Positions 16,947-28,517 are shown, numbered from the stretch's first letter. The stretch: 64,000 bases of DNA from Escherichia sp. E4742 (GCF_005843885.1 NZ_CP040443.1:3286001-3350000); one strand, 5' to 3'. The notes: generated by a model from the sequence alone, not told the origin. Numbers and translations are program-made.

Positions 16947-17867
16947 TTATAAATGTGTTTTATAAAAAGGAATTAATTTATCGAGCGCCTGTTTCACAGG
17001 TTCTGGCTTATCATACAAGTCGTAATGTGAATAACCTTCAACCACGACCAGCTCTTTATGTTTTGAGGCAGCGCGGCCAATAATTTCGCAGCCGTCACGA
17101 TAGGCACCAAAAGCGCCCACTCTATCACCCACTACAACCATTAGTGGTTGAGTTAACAGGACTTCTGCAAGATGAAAAGCATCCCAGCCCACTGCAACAG
17201 TCTGATGTGAAAATAGCGAACGATTTACCCCATTAGGCGCACAGCCTCGTGGTGAACGATAATATTCTGTTGCTTCAAAAAGATCTATTTCTGTTAATCC
17301 CGCTTCAAGAGCTGCATCCGGAGAAGAAGGGAGTAAATCATCTACGCGAAGTTTTGCGCCGTTAGCTTCGTCTGTTCTTTGTTGCGCCATTGCTTCGAGT
17401 GCTCCGACAGGGTTAAATGCCGAAAAACCTTCACGCATAAGACGCCCGTAGTTTGCACCCGTGACAGTACCAATGGCTTTAATTCGACGTTCTGTCATTG
17501 CGGCATTAATGGCATATCCACCACCACCGCAAATACCCAGGACGCCAATACGCCCGGCATCAACGTAAGGTAAGGTGGTAAGGTAATCAACGACAATGCT
17601 GAAGTCTTTTACTCGCATTGTTGGATCTTCCAGATAACGCGGTTCTCCACCGCTGCTTCCCTGAAAACTGGCATCAAAAGCAATGACGATAAAGCCAGCT
17701 TTTGCCAGGGCGGCACCATACACGCTACCCGATGTCTGTTCTTTGCAGCTTCCAATTGGATGAGCGCTGATAATGGCAGGATACTTTTTTTCACTATTAA
17801 AATCGTCAGGGAAATAGATATCAGCAGCTATATCCCAGTAAGTGTGTTTTATCGAAACAGTTTTCAT
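16947..17867 (-). CDS. Alpha/beta hydrolase (dienelactone-hydrolase-like) with Cys at the nucleophile position
   Basis: 306 residues. An oxyanion-side loop follows AIISAHPIGSC, and the nucleophile elbow reads GICGGGG (residues 111-117), placing Cys113 where most family members have Ser. The acid is probably the Asp of VVVGDRVGA and the base the His of GYSHYDLYDK near the C-terminus. Similar proteins are annotated as X-Pro dipeptidyl-peptidase-like or YcjY-like hydrolases. It is divergent from a LysR gene (18024), which probably regulates it and the old yellow enzyme downstream. Substrate unknown. Confidence 0.85.
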   Translation of the reverse strand: MKTVSIKHTYWDIAADIYFPDDFNSEKKYPAIISAHPIGSCKEQTSGSVYGAALAKAGFIVIAFDASFQGSSGGEPRYLEDPTMRVKDFSIVVDYLTTLPYVDAGRIGVLGICGGGGYAINAAMTERRIKAIGTVTGANYGRLMREGFSAFNPVGALEAMAQQRTDEANGAKLRVDDLLPSSPDAALEAGLTEIDLFEATEYYRSPRGCAPNGVNRSLFSHQTVAVGWDAFHLAEVLLTQPLMVVVGDRVGAFGAYRDGCEIIGRAASKHKELVVVEGYSHYDLYDKPEPVKQALDKLIPFYKTHL

Positions 17868-18023
17868 TTCAAGCTCCGGGGATTTGCCTAAACAGATTTA
17901 AATATCATTTCTATTATCCGCAACTGGCATTCGTGTTCTTATCGCGAACGGCGTAATAGTATGACTTGTATTGGTTATCATCAATGGTCTAATATCTATC
18001 ACAGTGTTAAGTTAAGGTTTACA

Positions 18024-18950
18024 ATGATGAAAATAGAGCCTTCAATTTTGCCTTCTCTTGCCTGGTTTGCGCTGATTGTTCGCGCCGGAAGTTTCTCCAG
18101 AGCAGCCTCTGAAATGGGTATTACGCGGGCCGCATTGTCCCAGAATTTAAAATCTCTTGAGGAACGTCTTAACACCAAGCTGATATACCGTACGACCCGC
18201 AATATGTCGCTTACCGAGGAAGGCCAGCGTCTGTATGAAGTGCTGGTGTCGGCTTTGGGGCAAATTGATGATGCTTTGAAAGATGTCGGTGATACCCAAC
18301 TTGAACCTACTGGCCTGTTGAGAATAAATTCCTCCCGTGTTGCAGCAAGGATGCTTGTTGAGCCTCATATTGGCGAGTTTCTTACTCGTTACCCCAAAAC
18401 AAAGATAGAGCTCATTATGGATGACGGTTTATCTAACATTATTGCGGACGGCTGTGATGTGGGCATACGCCTTGAGCAAGGACTGGATGAGCATATGACT
18501 GCCGTTCCTGTTTCTCCGCTTATTAAACTGGTTACCGTGGCATCGCCAGATTATTTAAGAGAACACGGTATTCCTGAAACGCCTCAGGAACTGAGTAGCC
18601 ATAATTGCCTTCGATTGCGGCATAAAAGTAGCGGAGCACTCTCAGCATGGGAGTTTTCTAATGTCACGGGGAATAATGAAGAGTTCGAAATAGAGGTGTC
18701 AGGTAAGTATATTTCTAATGATGACGAAAGCATGATACGAATGGCGCTTAATGGGACAGGTATCATCCAACATCTGGATTTTGCAATCGCTGAACATATC
18801 AATGCGGGCAAGTTACAGCCGATTCTTGAGGATTGGGCCGTTTCATTTCCTGGATTTTATATTTATGTTTCCTCACGAGTGAGAATGCCCTCTAAAGTTC
18901 GTGCTTTTATTGATTTTATGGTGGAGAAAAGAGTAAAGCTCGAAAATTGA
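18024..18950 (+). CDS. LysR-family transcriptional regulator
   Basis: 308 residues from ATG 18024, one of two adjacent ATG codons; a longer in-frame start at 17961 would add 21 residues upstream of the HTH and is not favoured. The winged HTH is SFSRAASEMGITRAALSQNL, followed by an LysR effector domain. It is divergent from the hydrolase with 156 bases between the starts. A strong bidirectional hairpin follows at 19045-19074. Regulatory target inferred from position only. Confidence 0.87.
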   Translation: MMKIEPSILPSLAWFALIVRAGSFSRAASEMGITRAALSQNLKSLEERLNTKLIYRTTRNMSLTEEGQRLYEVLVSALGQIDDALKDVGDTQLEPTGLLRINSSRVAARMLVEPHIGEFLTRYPKTKIELIMDDGLSNIIADGCDVGIRLEQGLDEHMTAVPVSPLIKLVTVASPDYLREHGIPETPQELSSHNCLRLRHKSSGALSAWEFSNVTGNNEEFEIEVSGKYISNDDESMIRMALNGTGIIQHLDFAIAEHINAGKLQPILEDWAVSFPGFYIYVSSRVRMPSKVRAFIDFMVEKRVKLEN

Positions 18951-19044
18951 TGATATTTTCCCGGATATTACCTTTACTGCCCCAGCCGCAAGCAGCATCC
19001 GCCAGCTTTTGCGCTGTTGATCGATGCACTTCGCTATTCAGAGT

Positions 19045-19074
19045 AACGGGTCCACATTTTGTTGTGGACCCGTT
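19045..19074. terminator. Bidirectional Rho-independent terminator
   Basis: AACGGGTCCACA (19045-19056) pairs perfectly over 12 bp with TGTGGACCCGTT (19063-19074), with a 6-base loop. It separates the convergent lysR and aldo-keto reductase genes. Confidence 0.85.
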
Positions 19075-19080
19075 TGGGCA

Positions 19081-20948
<1,868 letters not shown>

Positions 20949-21400
20949 GGTGTTATCCTTCCGTTATCGTTCATAAGAAGCATAACGTAAAGGGAAGAGC
21001 TCGATTAGACGGCAGGATTTGTCAGGGGTTATGAACGAAATTCATAAATCTGTTTGAGTGTTGAGATGAGTAGTGCAAATTCGATATCCCCGGGATTTAC
21101 AGTCCGATGAAGGAAAATGAATATCCATAAAAATATATTGGTTTATCCTGGCGTATATACCTACTTCGACGTATTGCCAATCGTGGTAAATTAAAGATAT
21201 GTCATTATTATTCACTCTGAATAATGAATTATTCACTGTCCGTAGAGTAATAAATATAACTTAGGTATCTATTTAATGACTTGCACAAAAAGCTAAATTT
21301 TTACCCATAGATAAAAATATAATCCCGCGCCCAACCACCTGATGAGTGGCTACAGGCACTGGATATATTAGGTGGCGGTGTACTTTCTTACATAAAGGTA
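20949..21400. other. Intergenic region upstream of the AKR operon and fdeC
   Basis: A divergent regulatory region of about 450 bases, AT-rich from 21120 on. No gene is evident. It must hold the minus-strand promoter for the two AKR genes and the plus-strand promoter for fdeC; I could not fix either with confidence. Confidence 0.5.
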
Positions 21401-21444
21401 TTTCCTTTTCTGCGGAAAAGGAAACCGGGAAATCCCCGGTTTTT
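21401..21444 (+). promoter_or_regulatory. Overlapping hairpins in the fdeC leader (possible attenuator)
   Basis: TTTCCTTTTC (21401-21410) pairs perfectly with GAAAAGGAAA (21415-21424) around a TGCG loop. GAAACCGGG (21421-21429) pairs with CCCGGTTTT (21435-21443) and runs into a T tract, a terminator-like hairpin. The two stems share bases 21421-21424, so their full-length forms are mutually exclusive. The structure lies about 70-110 bases before the fdeC ATG. Confidence 0.6.
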
Positions 21445-21512
21445 CTGACAAGCAGACGCCATTATTTGTGTCTGCCTATGTTCGTTAATTCGTTCATCAG
21501 GAAATTATCTCA

Positions 21513-24500
21513 ATGTCACGTTATAAAACAGGTCATAAACAACCACGATTTCGTTATTCAGTTCTGGCCCGCTGCGTGGCGTGGGCAAATATCTCTGTTC
21601 AGGTTCTTTTTCCACTCGCAGTCACCTTTACGCCAGTAATGGCGGCACGTGCGCAGAACGCGGTTCAGCCACGGCTGAGCATGGAAAATACTACGGTAAC
21701 TGCTGATAATAACGTGGAGAAAAATGTCGCGTCGTTTGCCGCAAATGCCGGGACATTTTTAAGCAGTCAGCCAGATAGCGATGCGACACGTAATTTTATT
21801 ACCGGAATGGCCACCGCTAAAGCTAACCAGGAAATACAGGAGTGGCTCGGGAAATATGGTACTGCGCGCGTCAAACTGAATGTCGATAAAGATTTCTCGC
21901 TGAAGGATTCTTCGCTGGAAATGCTTTATCCGATTTATGATACGCCGACAAATATGTTGTTCACTCAGGGAGCAATACATCGTACAGACGATCGTACTCA
22001 GTCAAATATTGGTTTTGGCTGGCGTCATTTTTCAGGAAATGACTGGATGGCGGGGGTGAACACCTTTATCGACCATGATTTATCCCGTAGTCATACCCGC
22101 ATTGGTGTTGGTGCGGAATACTGGCGCGATTATCTGAAACTGAGCGCCAATGGTTATATTCGGGCTTCTGGCTGGAAAAAATCGCCGGATGTTGAGGATT
22201 ATCAGGAACGCCCGGCGAATGGCTGGGATATCCGCGCAGAGGGCTATTTACCTGCCTGGCCGCAGCTTGGCGCAAGCCTGATGTATGAACAGTATTATGG
22301 TGATGAAGTCGGGCTGTTTGGTAAAGATAAGCGCCAGAAAGACCCGCATGCTATTTCTGCCGAGGTGACCTATACGCCAGTGCCTCTTCTGACACTGAGC
22401 GCCGGGCATAAGCAGGGCAAGAGCGGTGAGAATGACACTCGCTTTGGCCTGGAAGTTAACTACCGAATTGGCGAACCTTTGGCGAAACAACTCGATACGG
22501 ATAGCATTCGCGAGCGTCGGGTACTGGCAGGCAGTCGCTATGACCTGGTTGAGCGTAATAACAATATCGTTCTTGAGTATCGCAAATCTGAAGTGATTCG
22601 TATTGCTCTGCCTGACCGCATTGAAGGTAAGGGCGGGCAGACGGTTTCCCTGGGGCTTGTGGTGAGCAAAGCAACTCACGGTCTGAAAAATGTTCAATGG
22701 GAAGCGCCGTCTTTGCTGGCCGCAGGCGGAAAAATTACGGGGCAGGGTAATCAGTGGCAAGTGACACTCCCGGCTTACCAGGCAGGCAAAGACAATTATT
22801 ATGCGATTTCTGCGGTTGCCTACGATAACAAAGGCAATGCCTCAAAACGCGTGCAGACAGAGGTGGTCATTACCGGAGCTGGTATGAGTGCCGAACGCAC
22901 GGCGTTAACGCTTGACGGTCAGAGCCGTATCCAAATGCTTGCTAACGGTAGTGAGCAAAAGCCACTGGTGCTTTCTCTGCGCGACGCCGAGGGGCAGCCA
23001 GTCACGGGCATGAAAGATCAGATCAAGACTGAGCTGACGTTCAAGCCAGCTGGAAATATTGTGACTCGTACCCTGAAGGCCACTAAATCACAGGCACAGC
23101 CAACACTGGGTGAGTTCACCGAAACTGAAGCTGGGGTGTATCAGTCTGTCTTTACTACCGGAACGCAATCAGGTGAGGCAACGATTACTGTTAGCGTTGA
23201 TGGCATGAGCAAAACCGTCACTGCAGAATTGCGCGCCACGATGATGGATGTGTCGAAGTCTACTCTGAGCGTGAATGAACTCTCAGGAGATGTGGTTGCT
23301 GATGGTCTGCAATCCCACACGCTGACGCTTACTGCGGTGGATACTGATGGTAACCCGGTGACGGGAGAGGCCAGCCGCTTGCGATTTGTTCCGCAGGATA
23401 GCAATGGTGTCACCATTGGTACCATTTCGGAGATAAAACCAGGCGTTTACAGCGCTACGGTTTCTTCGACCCGTGCCGGAAACGTTGTTGTGCGTGCCTT
23501 TAGCGAGCAGTATCAGTTGGGCTCATTACAACAAACGCTGAAGTTTGTCGCCGGGCCGCTTGATGCAGCACATTCGACCATCGCTCTGAATCCGGATAAA
23601 CCGGTGGTTGGCGGTACGCTTACGGCAATCTGGACGGCAAAAGATGCCAATGGCAACCCTGTAACTGGCCTCAATCCGGATGCACCGTCATTATCTGGCG
23701 CAGCCGCTGCGGGGTCTATGGCATCAGGCTGGACGGATAATGGCGACGGGACCTGGACTGCGCAGATTACTCTCGGCACTACGGCGGGGGAATTAGAGGT
23801 TATGCCGAAGCTCAATGGGCAGGACGCGGCAGCAAAGGCGGCGAAAGTAACCGTGGTGGCTGATGCGTTATCTTCAGGCCAGTCGACAGTCTCTGTAGCC
23901 GCAGATCGCGTAAAAGCAGGCGAAAGCACAACCGTGACGCTTATTGCAAAAGATGCACATGGCAACGCTATCAGTGGTCTTTCCCTGTCGGCAAGCCTGA
24001 CGGGTGCTGCGTCTGAAGGGGCGACTGTTTCTAGTTGGACCGAAAAAGGTGACGGTTCCTATGTTGCTACGCTGACCACAGGTGGAAAGACGGGTGAGCT
24101 TCTCGTCATGCCGCTATTCAACGGCCAGCCAGCAGCCACCGACGCTGCGCAGTTGACTGTTATTGCGGGGGAGATGTCATCAGCGAACTCTACGCTTGTT
24201 GCTGACAATGAGGCTCCGACCGTCAAAGCGACGACGGAACTCACCTTCACCGCGAAGGATGCGTATGGGAACCCTGTTAGTGACCTGAAGCTCGATGCAC
24301 CAGTGTTTAGCGGTGCCGCCAGCACGGGGAGTGAGCGTCCTTCAGCAGGAAACTGGACAGAGAAAAGTAATGGGGTCTACGTGGCGACCTTAACTCTGGG
24401 ATCTGCCGCGGGTCAGTTGTCTGTGATGCCGCGAGTGAACGGCCAAAATGCCGTAGCAAAACCGCTGGTGCTGAACGTTGCAGGTGACGCATCTAAGGCT

Positions 24501-25760
24501 GAGATACGTGATATGACGGTGAAGGTTGATAACCAGCTGGCTAATGGACAGTCGACTAACCAGGTAACCCTGACCGTTGTGGACACCTATGGTAACCCGT
24601 TGCAGGGGCAAGAAGTTACGCTGAATTTACCGACGGGTGTGACCAGCAAGACGGGGAATACGGTAACAACCAATACGGCAGGTAAAGCTGACATTGAGCT
24701 GATGTCAACGGTTGCCGGGGAACACAGTATCACGGCCTCAGTGAATGGTGTTCAGAAGACGGTTACGGTGAAATTCAAGGCGGATGCCAGCACCGGTCAG
24801 GCGAGCCTGGAGGTTGATGGCGCCGCGGAAAAAGTGGCAAACGGCAAAGATGCCTTTACGCTGACGGCAACGGTTAAGGATAAAAACGGTAACCCTGTTC
24901 CAGGGGCTCTGGTGACCTTTAATCTGCCTCGGGGTGTCAATTCGGTTACAGGCGATTATGTCTGGGTGAAAGCCAACAATGAGGGTAAAGCGGAGCTGCA
25001 AGTGGTTTCCGTGACTGCCGGAACGTATGAGATCACGGCGTCAGCAGGAAATGACCAGCCTTCGACTGCGCAGACTATAACGTTTGTGGCCGATAAGGCG
25101 ACCGCAACCGTCTCCGGTATTGAGGTGATTGGCAACTACGCACTGGCGGATGGCAAAGCCAAACAGACGTATAAAGTTACGGTGACTGATGCCAATAACA
25201 ACCTGTTGAAAGATAGCGACGTGACGCTGACTGCCAGCCCGGCAAATTTAGTTCTGACTCCCGATGGGACGGCGAAAACTAATGAGCAAGGGCAGGCTAT
25301 TTTCACCGCCACGACCACTGTCGCAGCGAAATATACACTCACGGCGAAAGTGAGTCAGGCCGACGGTCAGGAATCGACGAAAACTGCCGAATCTAAATTC
25401 GTCGCGGATGATAAAAACGCGGAGCTCAAGGCCTCGACTGATACACCTTCTCTGGTGGCGGATGGGGTACAGACCGCAACAATGACGGTTACCCTGTTCT
25501 CGGCAAATAACCCTGTTGGGGGGAATGTGTGGGTCGACATTGAGGCTCCGGAAGGGGTGACAGAGGCGGATTATAAATTCCTGCCGTCGAAGGCTGACCA
25601 TTTCTCGGGGGGGAAAATCACGCGTACATTTAGTACCACCAAGCCGGGTACCTATACGTTCACATACAACGCACTGACGTATGGCGGGTACGAAATGAAG
25701 CCTGTGAAGGTGACAATTAACGCCGTTGCTGCAGATACTGAAGACGCTGAGGAGAAATAA
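21513..25760 (+). CDS. fdeC: FdeC (EaeH) intimin/invasin-like adhesin, full length
   Basis: 1415 residues, inverse autotransporter (type Ve secretion). A long basic N-terminus with a hydrophobic signal segment ends near VMAARAQNA. An intimin-type beta-barrel domain follows (about 75-360) with the SNIGFGWRHF, GVNTFIDHDLSR and GVGAEYWRDY signatures. About nine bacterial Ig-like (Big_1) repeats, each with a DxxGNPV-type motif, then run to the C-terminus. FdeC mediates adhesion to epithelial cells and collagens and is expressed on host-cell contact. The K-12 copy (eaeH) is broken; this one is a single open frame. A hairpin terminator follows. Confidence 0.93.
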   Translation: MSRYKTGHKQPRFRYSVLARCVAWANISVQVLFPLAVTFTPVMAARAQNAVQPRLSMENTTVTADNNVEKNVASFAANAGTFLSSQPDSDATRNFITGMATAKANQEIQEWLGKYGTARVKLNVDKDFSLKDSSLEMLYPIYDTPTNMLFTQGAIHRTDDRTQSNIGFGWRHFSGNDWMAGVNTFIDHDLSRSHTRIGVGAEYWRDYLKLSANGYIRASGWKKSPDVEDYQERPANGWDIRAEGYLPAWPQLGASLMYEQYYGDEVGLFGKDKRQKDPHAISAEVTYTPVPLLTLSAGHKQGKSGENDTRFGLEVNYRIGEPLAKQLDTDSIRERRVLAGSRYDLVERNNNIVLEYRKSEVIRIALPDRIEGKGGQTVSLGLVVSKATHGLKNVQWEAPSLLAAGGKITGQGNQWQVTLPAYQAGKDNYYAISAVAYDNKGNASKRVQTEVVITGAGMSAERTALTLDGQSRIQMLANGSEQKPLVLSLRDAEGQPVTGMKDQIKTELTFKPAGNIVTRTLKATKSQAQPTLGEFTETEAGVYQSVFTTGTQSGEATITVSVDGMSKTVTAELRATMMDVSKSTLSVNELSGDVVADGLQSHTLTLTAVDTDGNPVTGEASRLRFVPQDSNGVTIGTISEIKPGVYSATVSSTRAGNVVVRAFSEQYQLGSLQQTLKFVAGPLDAAHSTIALNPDKPVVGGTLTAIWTAKDANGNPVTGLNPDAPSLSGAAAAGSMASGWTDNGDGTWTAQITLGTTAGELEVMPKLNGQDAAAKAAKVTVVADALSSGQSTVSVAADRVKAGESTTVTLIAKDAHGNAISGLSLSASLTGAASEGATVSSWTEKGDGSYVATLTTGGKTGELLVMPLFNGQPAATDAAQLTVIAGEMSSANSTLVADNEAPTVKATTELTFTAKDAYGNPVSDLKLDAPVFSGAASTGSERPSAGNWTEKSNGVYVATLTLGSAAGQLSVMPRVNGQNAVAKPLVLNVAGDASKAEIRDMTVKVDNQLANGQSTNQVTLTVVDTYGNPLQGQEVTLNLPTGVTSKTGNTVTTNTAGKADIELMSTVAGEHSITASVNGVQKTVTVKFKADASTGQASLEVDGAAEKVANGKDAFTLTATVKDKNGNPVPGALVTFNLPRGVNSVTGDYVWVKANNEGKAELQVVSVTAGTYEITASAGNDQPSTAQTITFVADKATATVSGIEVIGNYALADGKAKQTYKVTVTDANNNLLKDSDVTLTASPANLVLTPDGTAKTNEQGQAIFTATTTVAAKYTLTAKVSQADGQESTKTAESKFVADDKNAELKASTDTPSLVADGVQTATMTVTLFSANNPVGGNVWVDIEAPEGVTEADYKFLPSKADHFSGGKITRTFSTTKPGTYTFTYNALTYGGYEMKPVKVTINAVAADTEDAEEK

Positions 25761-25779
25761 AAGCGACGATGTAATAAAT

Positions 25780-25812
25780 AATAATGGCGTTGACATGCGC
25801 AGCGCCATTATT
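25780..25812 (+). terminator. Terminator after fdeC
   Basis: AATAATGGCG (25780-25789) pairs with CGCCATTATT (25803-25812), followed by TACTGAATAC. A 10-bp perfect stem lies 20 bases after the fdeC stop, between fdeC and the convergent ykgA. Confidence 0.75.
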
Positions 25813-25884
25813 TACTGAATACCTACCCTGGTACCGATTAGACGGTGGCAGGGTAGGGTAAATCTCATGTGATGGAGTTACAGG

Positions 25885-26736
25885 CTAAAGAGGACGAACG
25901 GGAATAAAAATTTCGCAAACAACATCATTGCCATCCTTTTCTACGAAATTTTCATTGTAATAAAATCGCTCAATATCGCTGCCGTTCACTCTGGCTAACC
26001 CCCTGGCAGGCAACTCTATCAGATAGATGTTCCGCACCCAGTCAGGATAATGTTCCCAGTTTCCTTCATAACGGAAAGAGGCATAAAGTTCTCGGGTCGT
26101 TGTCCACTCTTTCGGCATGTCAGCATATTCGCATACCGTACCAGCAAAGGTTTCAACTGTGAGTAAATCGACCGACTTTGTTGATGGCTTAAACGTTGAG
26201 ACGAAATAGATATCCGTCTTAAAATCCTTCATACACCTGGCTAAATGATGACGTCGCAATTTGACTTCTTCATCCGGTGACTTATTCGATATTTCAGTAT
26301 CATACTTAAATGAATTGCCAAAAATACGTGTTTCTGGGAAATGAATTAATGTGCAATCAATTTTTGTATGTTGGCGTGCTAAAAATGGAGGGAAGATATT
26401 TTCCAGATCCCAATAATCACGGAGCCGGTATTCTCGGGGAGAGCATCCGAACAACTTTTTAAATTCGCGACTGAATGACTGCTGTGAATCAAAATGCAAA
26501 GATAGTGCAATATCAAGCATAGATTTCGCTGTGAGTCGGACAAGAATAGCTGCCCGGCAAAGTCTCCGTTTGCGAATGTATTCTCCCAGCGGCACATGCA
26601 TGAAGTTTCTGAACAGGAGCTGGATATTGCGTCTACTGTAGCCAGATTTCTGTGCGATATCTTCGATTGAGATAGGGTTACCGAGATTGCACTCAATCCA
26701 CTCCAGGAGTTGCTGTAAAATCTTCTGCCTGATCAT
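25885..26736 (-). CDS. ykgA: YkgA, AraC/Rob-family transcriptional regulator
   Basis: 283 residues from the ATG at 26736, which has GGAG six bases upstream; an ATG at 26748 is the alternative. The N-terminal double HTH (ISIEDIAQKSGYSRRNIQLLFR.. and ..MLDIALSLHFDSQQSFSREFKK) occupies about 15-105. The rest is a GyrI-like effector-binding domain, as in Rob, with the pattern SFRYEGNWEHYPDWVRNIY. In K-12 YkgA is annotated shorter (about 239 residues). It is divergent from an aldo-keto reductase gene that it may control. Confidence 0.85.
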   Translation of the reverse strand: MIRQKILQQLLEWIECNLGNPISIEDIAQKSGYSRRNIQLLFRNFMHVPLGEYIRKRRLCRAAILVRLTAKSMLDIALSLHFDSQQSFSREFKKLFGCSPREYRLRDYWDLENIFPPFLARQHTKIDCTLIHFPETRIFGNSFKYDTEISNKSPDEEVKLRRHHLARCMKDFKTDIYFVSTFKPSTKSVDLLTVETFAGTVCEYADMPKEWTTTRELYASFRYEGNWEHYPDWVRNIYLIELPARGLARVNGSDIERFYYNENFVEKDGNDVVCEIFIPVRPL

Positions 26737-27130
26737 AACATTCTCCATTTACCCTTCGCCATTTCGTACATTTTTCGTATGACAAAGGCTATTAGTGTAT
26801 CAAAAACAGAAAGGTCCGAGGCCAGGCGACTGACAGTATCTCAGATTGTTGACAAATGCTTGTTGTGTATGCCGGAACTTATCCAGCCTACAAAATAGCG
26901 CAAATTCAATAAATTGCGATTCTCTGGTAGGCATGATAATCATAGCGCATCAGGCAATTTTGTGCTTGTCATCAATCTTATCGTGTCTGCTTCATTTTTC
27001 CCATAATAGAGAAATTACAGTCCCCTATTATTAATGAAATTTTTACATAAGTGATATCAAAATCCACATACTAATCTGCGGTCATGTTTTAACGTAGACT
27101 AATGATTCATACGTAATGGAGGGACTGCTA
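26737..27130. other. Divergent regulatory region between ykgA and the AKR gene
   Basis: A 394-base AT-rich region without a convincing gene. It should carry both divergent promoters and presumably the YkgA binding site, but I cannot assign a specific box. Confidence 0.5.
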
Positions 27131-28000
27131 GTGGAATTTTCCGTATTAAGCAACAATCTGAAAATGCCGATGATGGGATTTGGTGTTTTTCAGGTTACCG
27201 ATAAAGAAGTATGTAAACAATCAGTGTTGAATGCTATCCGAACCGGTTATCGACTCATCGACACTGCAGCGGTATATGGTAATGAAGACGCCGTCGGCGA
27301 CGCTATTCGTGAAGCCATTTCGGAAGGTTTCTGTACCCGCGAGGAGTTATTTATTACGTCTAAATTGTGGGTACAGGACATGGTTGATCAGGATACGGCA
27401 AAAGCAGGTATTGAAGCGTCATTAAAAAAATCGGGACTTGAATACTTTGATCTCTATTTATTGCACCAGGCAATGCGCGATTATTTCAGTGCATGGCGTG
27501 CACTGGAAGAGGCCTATGAAGAGGGCAAACTGAAAGCGATTGGGGTTTCCAATTTCTATCCTCATGTTCTGGCAAACTTTTGTGAAACAGTCAGAATTAA
27601 GCCAATGGTCAACCAGGTTGAGTTGCATCCCTATTTTGCCCAACCAGAAGCGCTGGCAACCATGAAGTACTACAACGTGCAGCCTGAAGCATGGGCACCA
27701 TTAGGCGGGGGAAGACATAAACCATTTGAAAACAGCCTGCTTCAGGGTATTGCAAATGCCCACCAAAAATCGATTTCTCAGGTAATTCTACGCTGGAATA
27801 TTCAACGGGGAGTGGTTGTTATTCCAAAATCGACTCATCAGCATCGTATTGAAGAGAACTTCGCTATCTGGGATTTTTCACTGACAGAGAAAGAAATGGC
27901 GCAAATAAGCTCACTTGATCTGGGGTATGTTGGCGAATCCGTAAAACATTTTAATCCTGAGTTTGTTCGTGGCTGTCTTGGTGTAAAAATACATAACTAA
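27131..28000 (+). CDS. Aldo-keto reductase (DkgA-like) next to ykgA
   Basis: 289 residues from the GTG at 27131, preceded by GGAGGG at seven bases. The ATG at 27116 is itself part of that ribosome-binding site and is unlikely to be the start. AKR signatures: MMGFGVFQVT, LIDTAAVYGNED (Asp/Tyr), ITSKLWVQD (Lys), YLLHQAMRD (His), IGVSNFYPHV, VVIPKSTHQHRIEEN. It is the third AKR of the window and replaces genes found between ykgA and ykgE in K-12. It is divergent from the Rob-like regulator YkgA. Substrate unknown. Confidence 0.87.
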   Translation: MEFSVLSNNLKMPMMGFGVFQVTDKEVCKQSVLNAIRTGYRLIDTAAVYGNEDAVGDAIREAISEGFCTREELFITSKLWVQDMVDQDTAKAGIEASLKKSGLEYFDLYLLHQAMRDYFSAWRALEEAYEEGKLKAIGVSNFYPHVLANFCETVRIKPMVNQVELHPYFAQPEALATMKYYNVQPEAWAPLGGGRHKPFENSLLQGIANAHQKSISQVILRWNIQRGVVVIPKSTHQHRIEENFAIWDFSLTEKEMAQISSLDLGYVGESVKHFNPEFVRGCLGVKIHN

Positions 28001-28517
28001 TTAGAGTTATCAGGATACTACCTGACCCGCACTCTGAAAATATGACTTATAGCAGATGTTATTATATATTTTCCGAAGGCGGGATCTCATTATAAAAATA
28101 AAAACCACACACTGAATCGCTTCAGTAAGATAAAATTACAGTTATTAATGGTTGTGTAATTATTGTTAATAATTTCATTTATACTCATTTGGGGGGCTGT
28201 TTTAATAGATACCAAATGAGTATCTTTAAATAGGTATTTAAGATAAATTCAATTAAATTCAATATGTTATTGTATCTAATGCATGATTCCATGTTGTTAG
28301 TGGCGATCATTATAAAAATGTGAGCGACGCCGAAAGAAATAAAATTAGCTATTGCATCCAGGTATCCAATGATGGATTATTGATTTGTCATACAAATCGC
28401 TTTGAATTTGTATTCTGCTACCCAATAAAAAAGCCGCCATTTTTATTGATGTCTGATAACCCGGAAGGAGTGGTTGCGATCAGGCATAAATAGAAATGAA
28501 GCAATGGAGTATTGGTT
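28001..28517. other. Leader/intergenic region upstream of ykgEFG
   Basis: 517 AT-rich bases without a gene. It contains a 12-bp perfect inverted repeat (28181-28223), the best candidate for an operator or stem-loop here. ykgE has GGAG upstream of its GTG start. Confidence 0.55.
28181..28223. promoter_or_regulatory. 12-bp inverted repeat upstream of ykgEFG
   Basis: ATACTCATTTGG (28181-28192) and CCAAATGAGTAT (28212-28223) form perfect arms with a 19-base spacer, about 300 bases before ykgE. It may be an operator or a stem-loop ending the AKR transcript; no T tract is present to favour a terminator. Confidence 0.5.
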
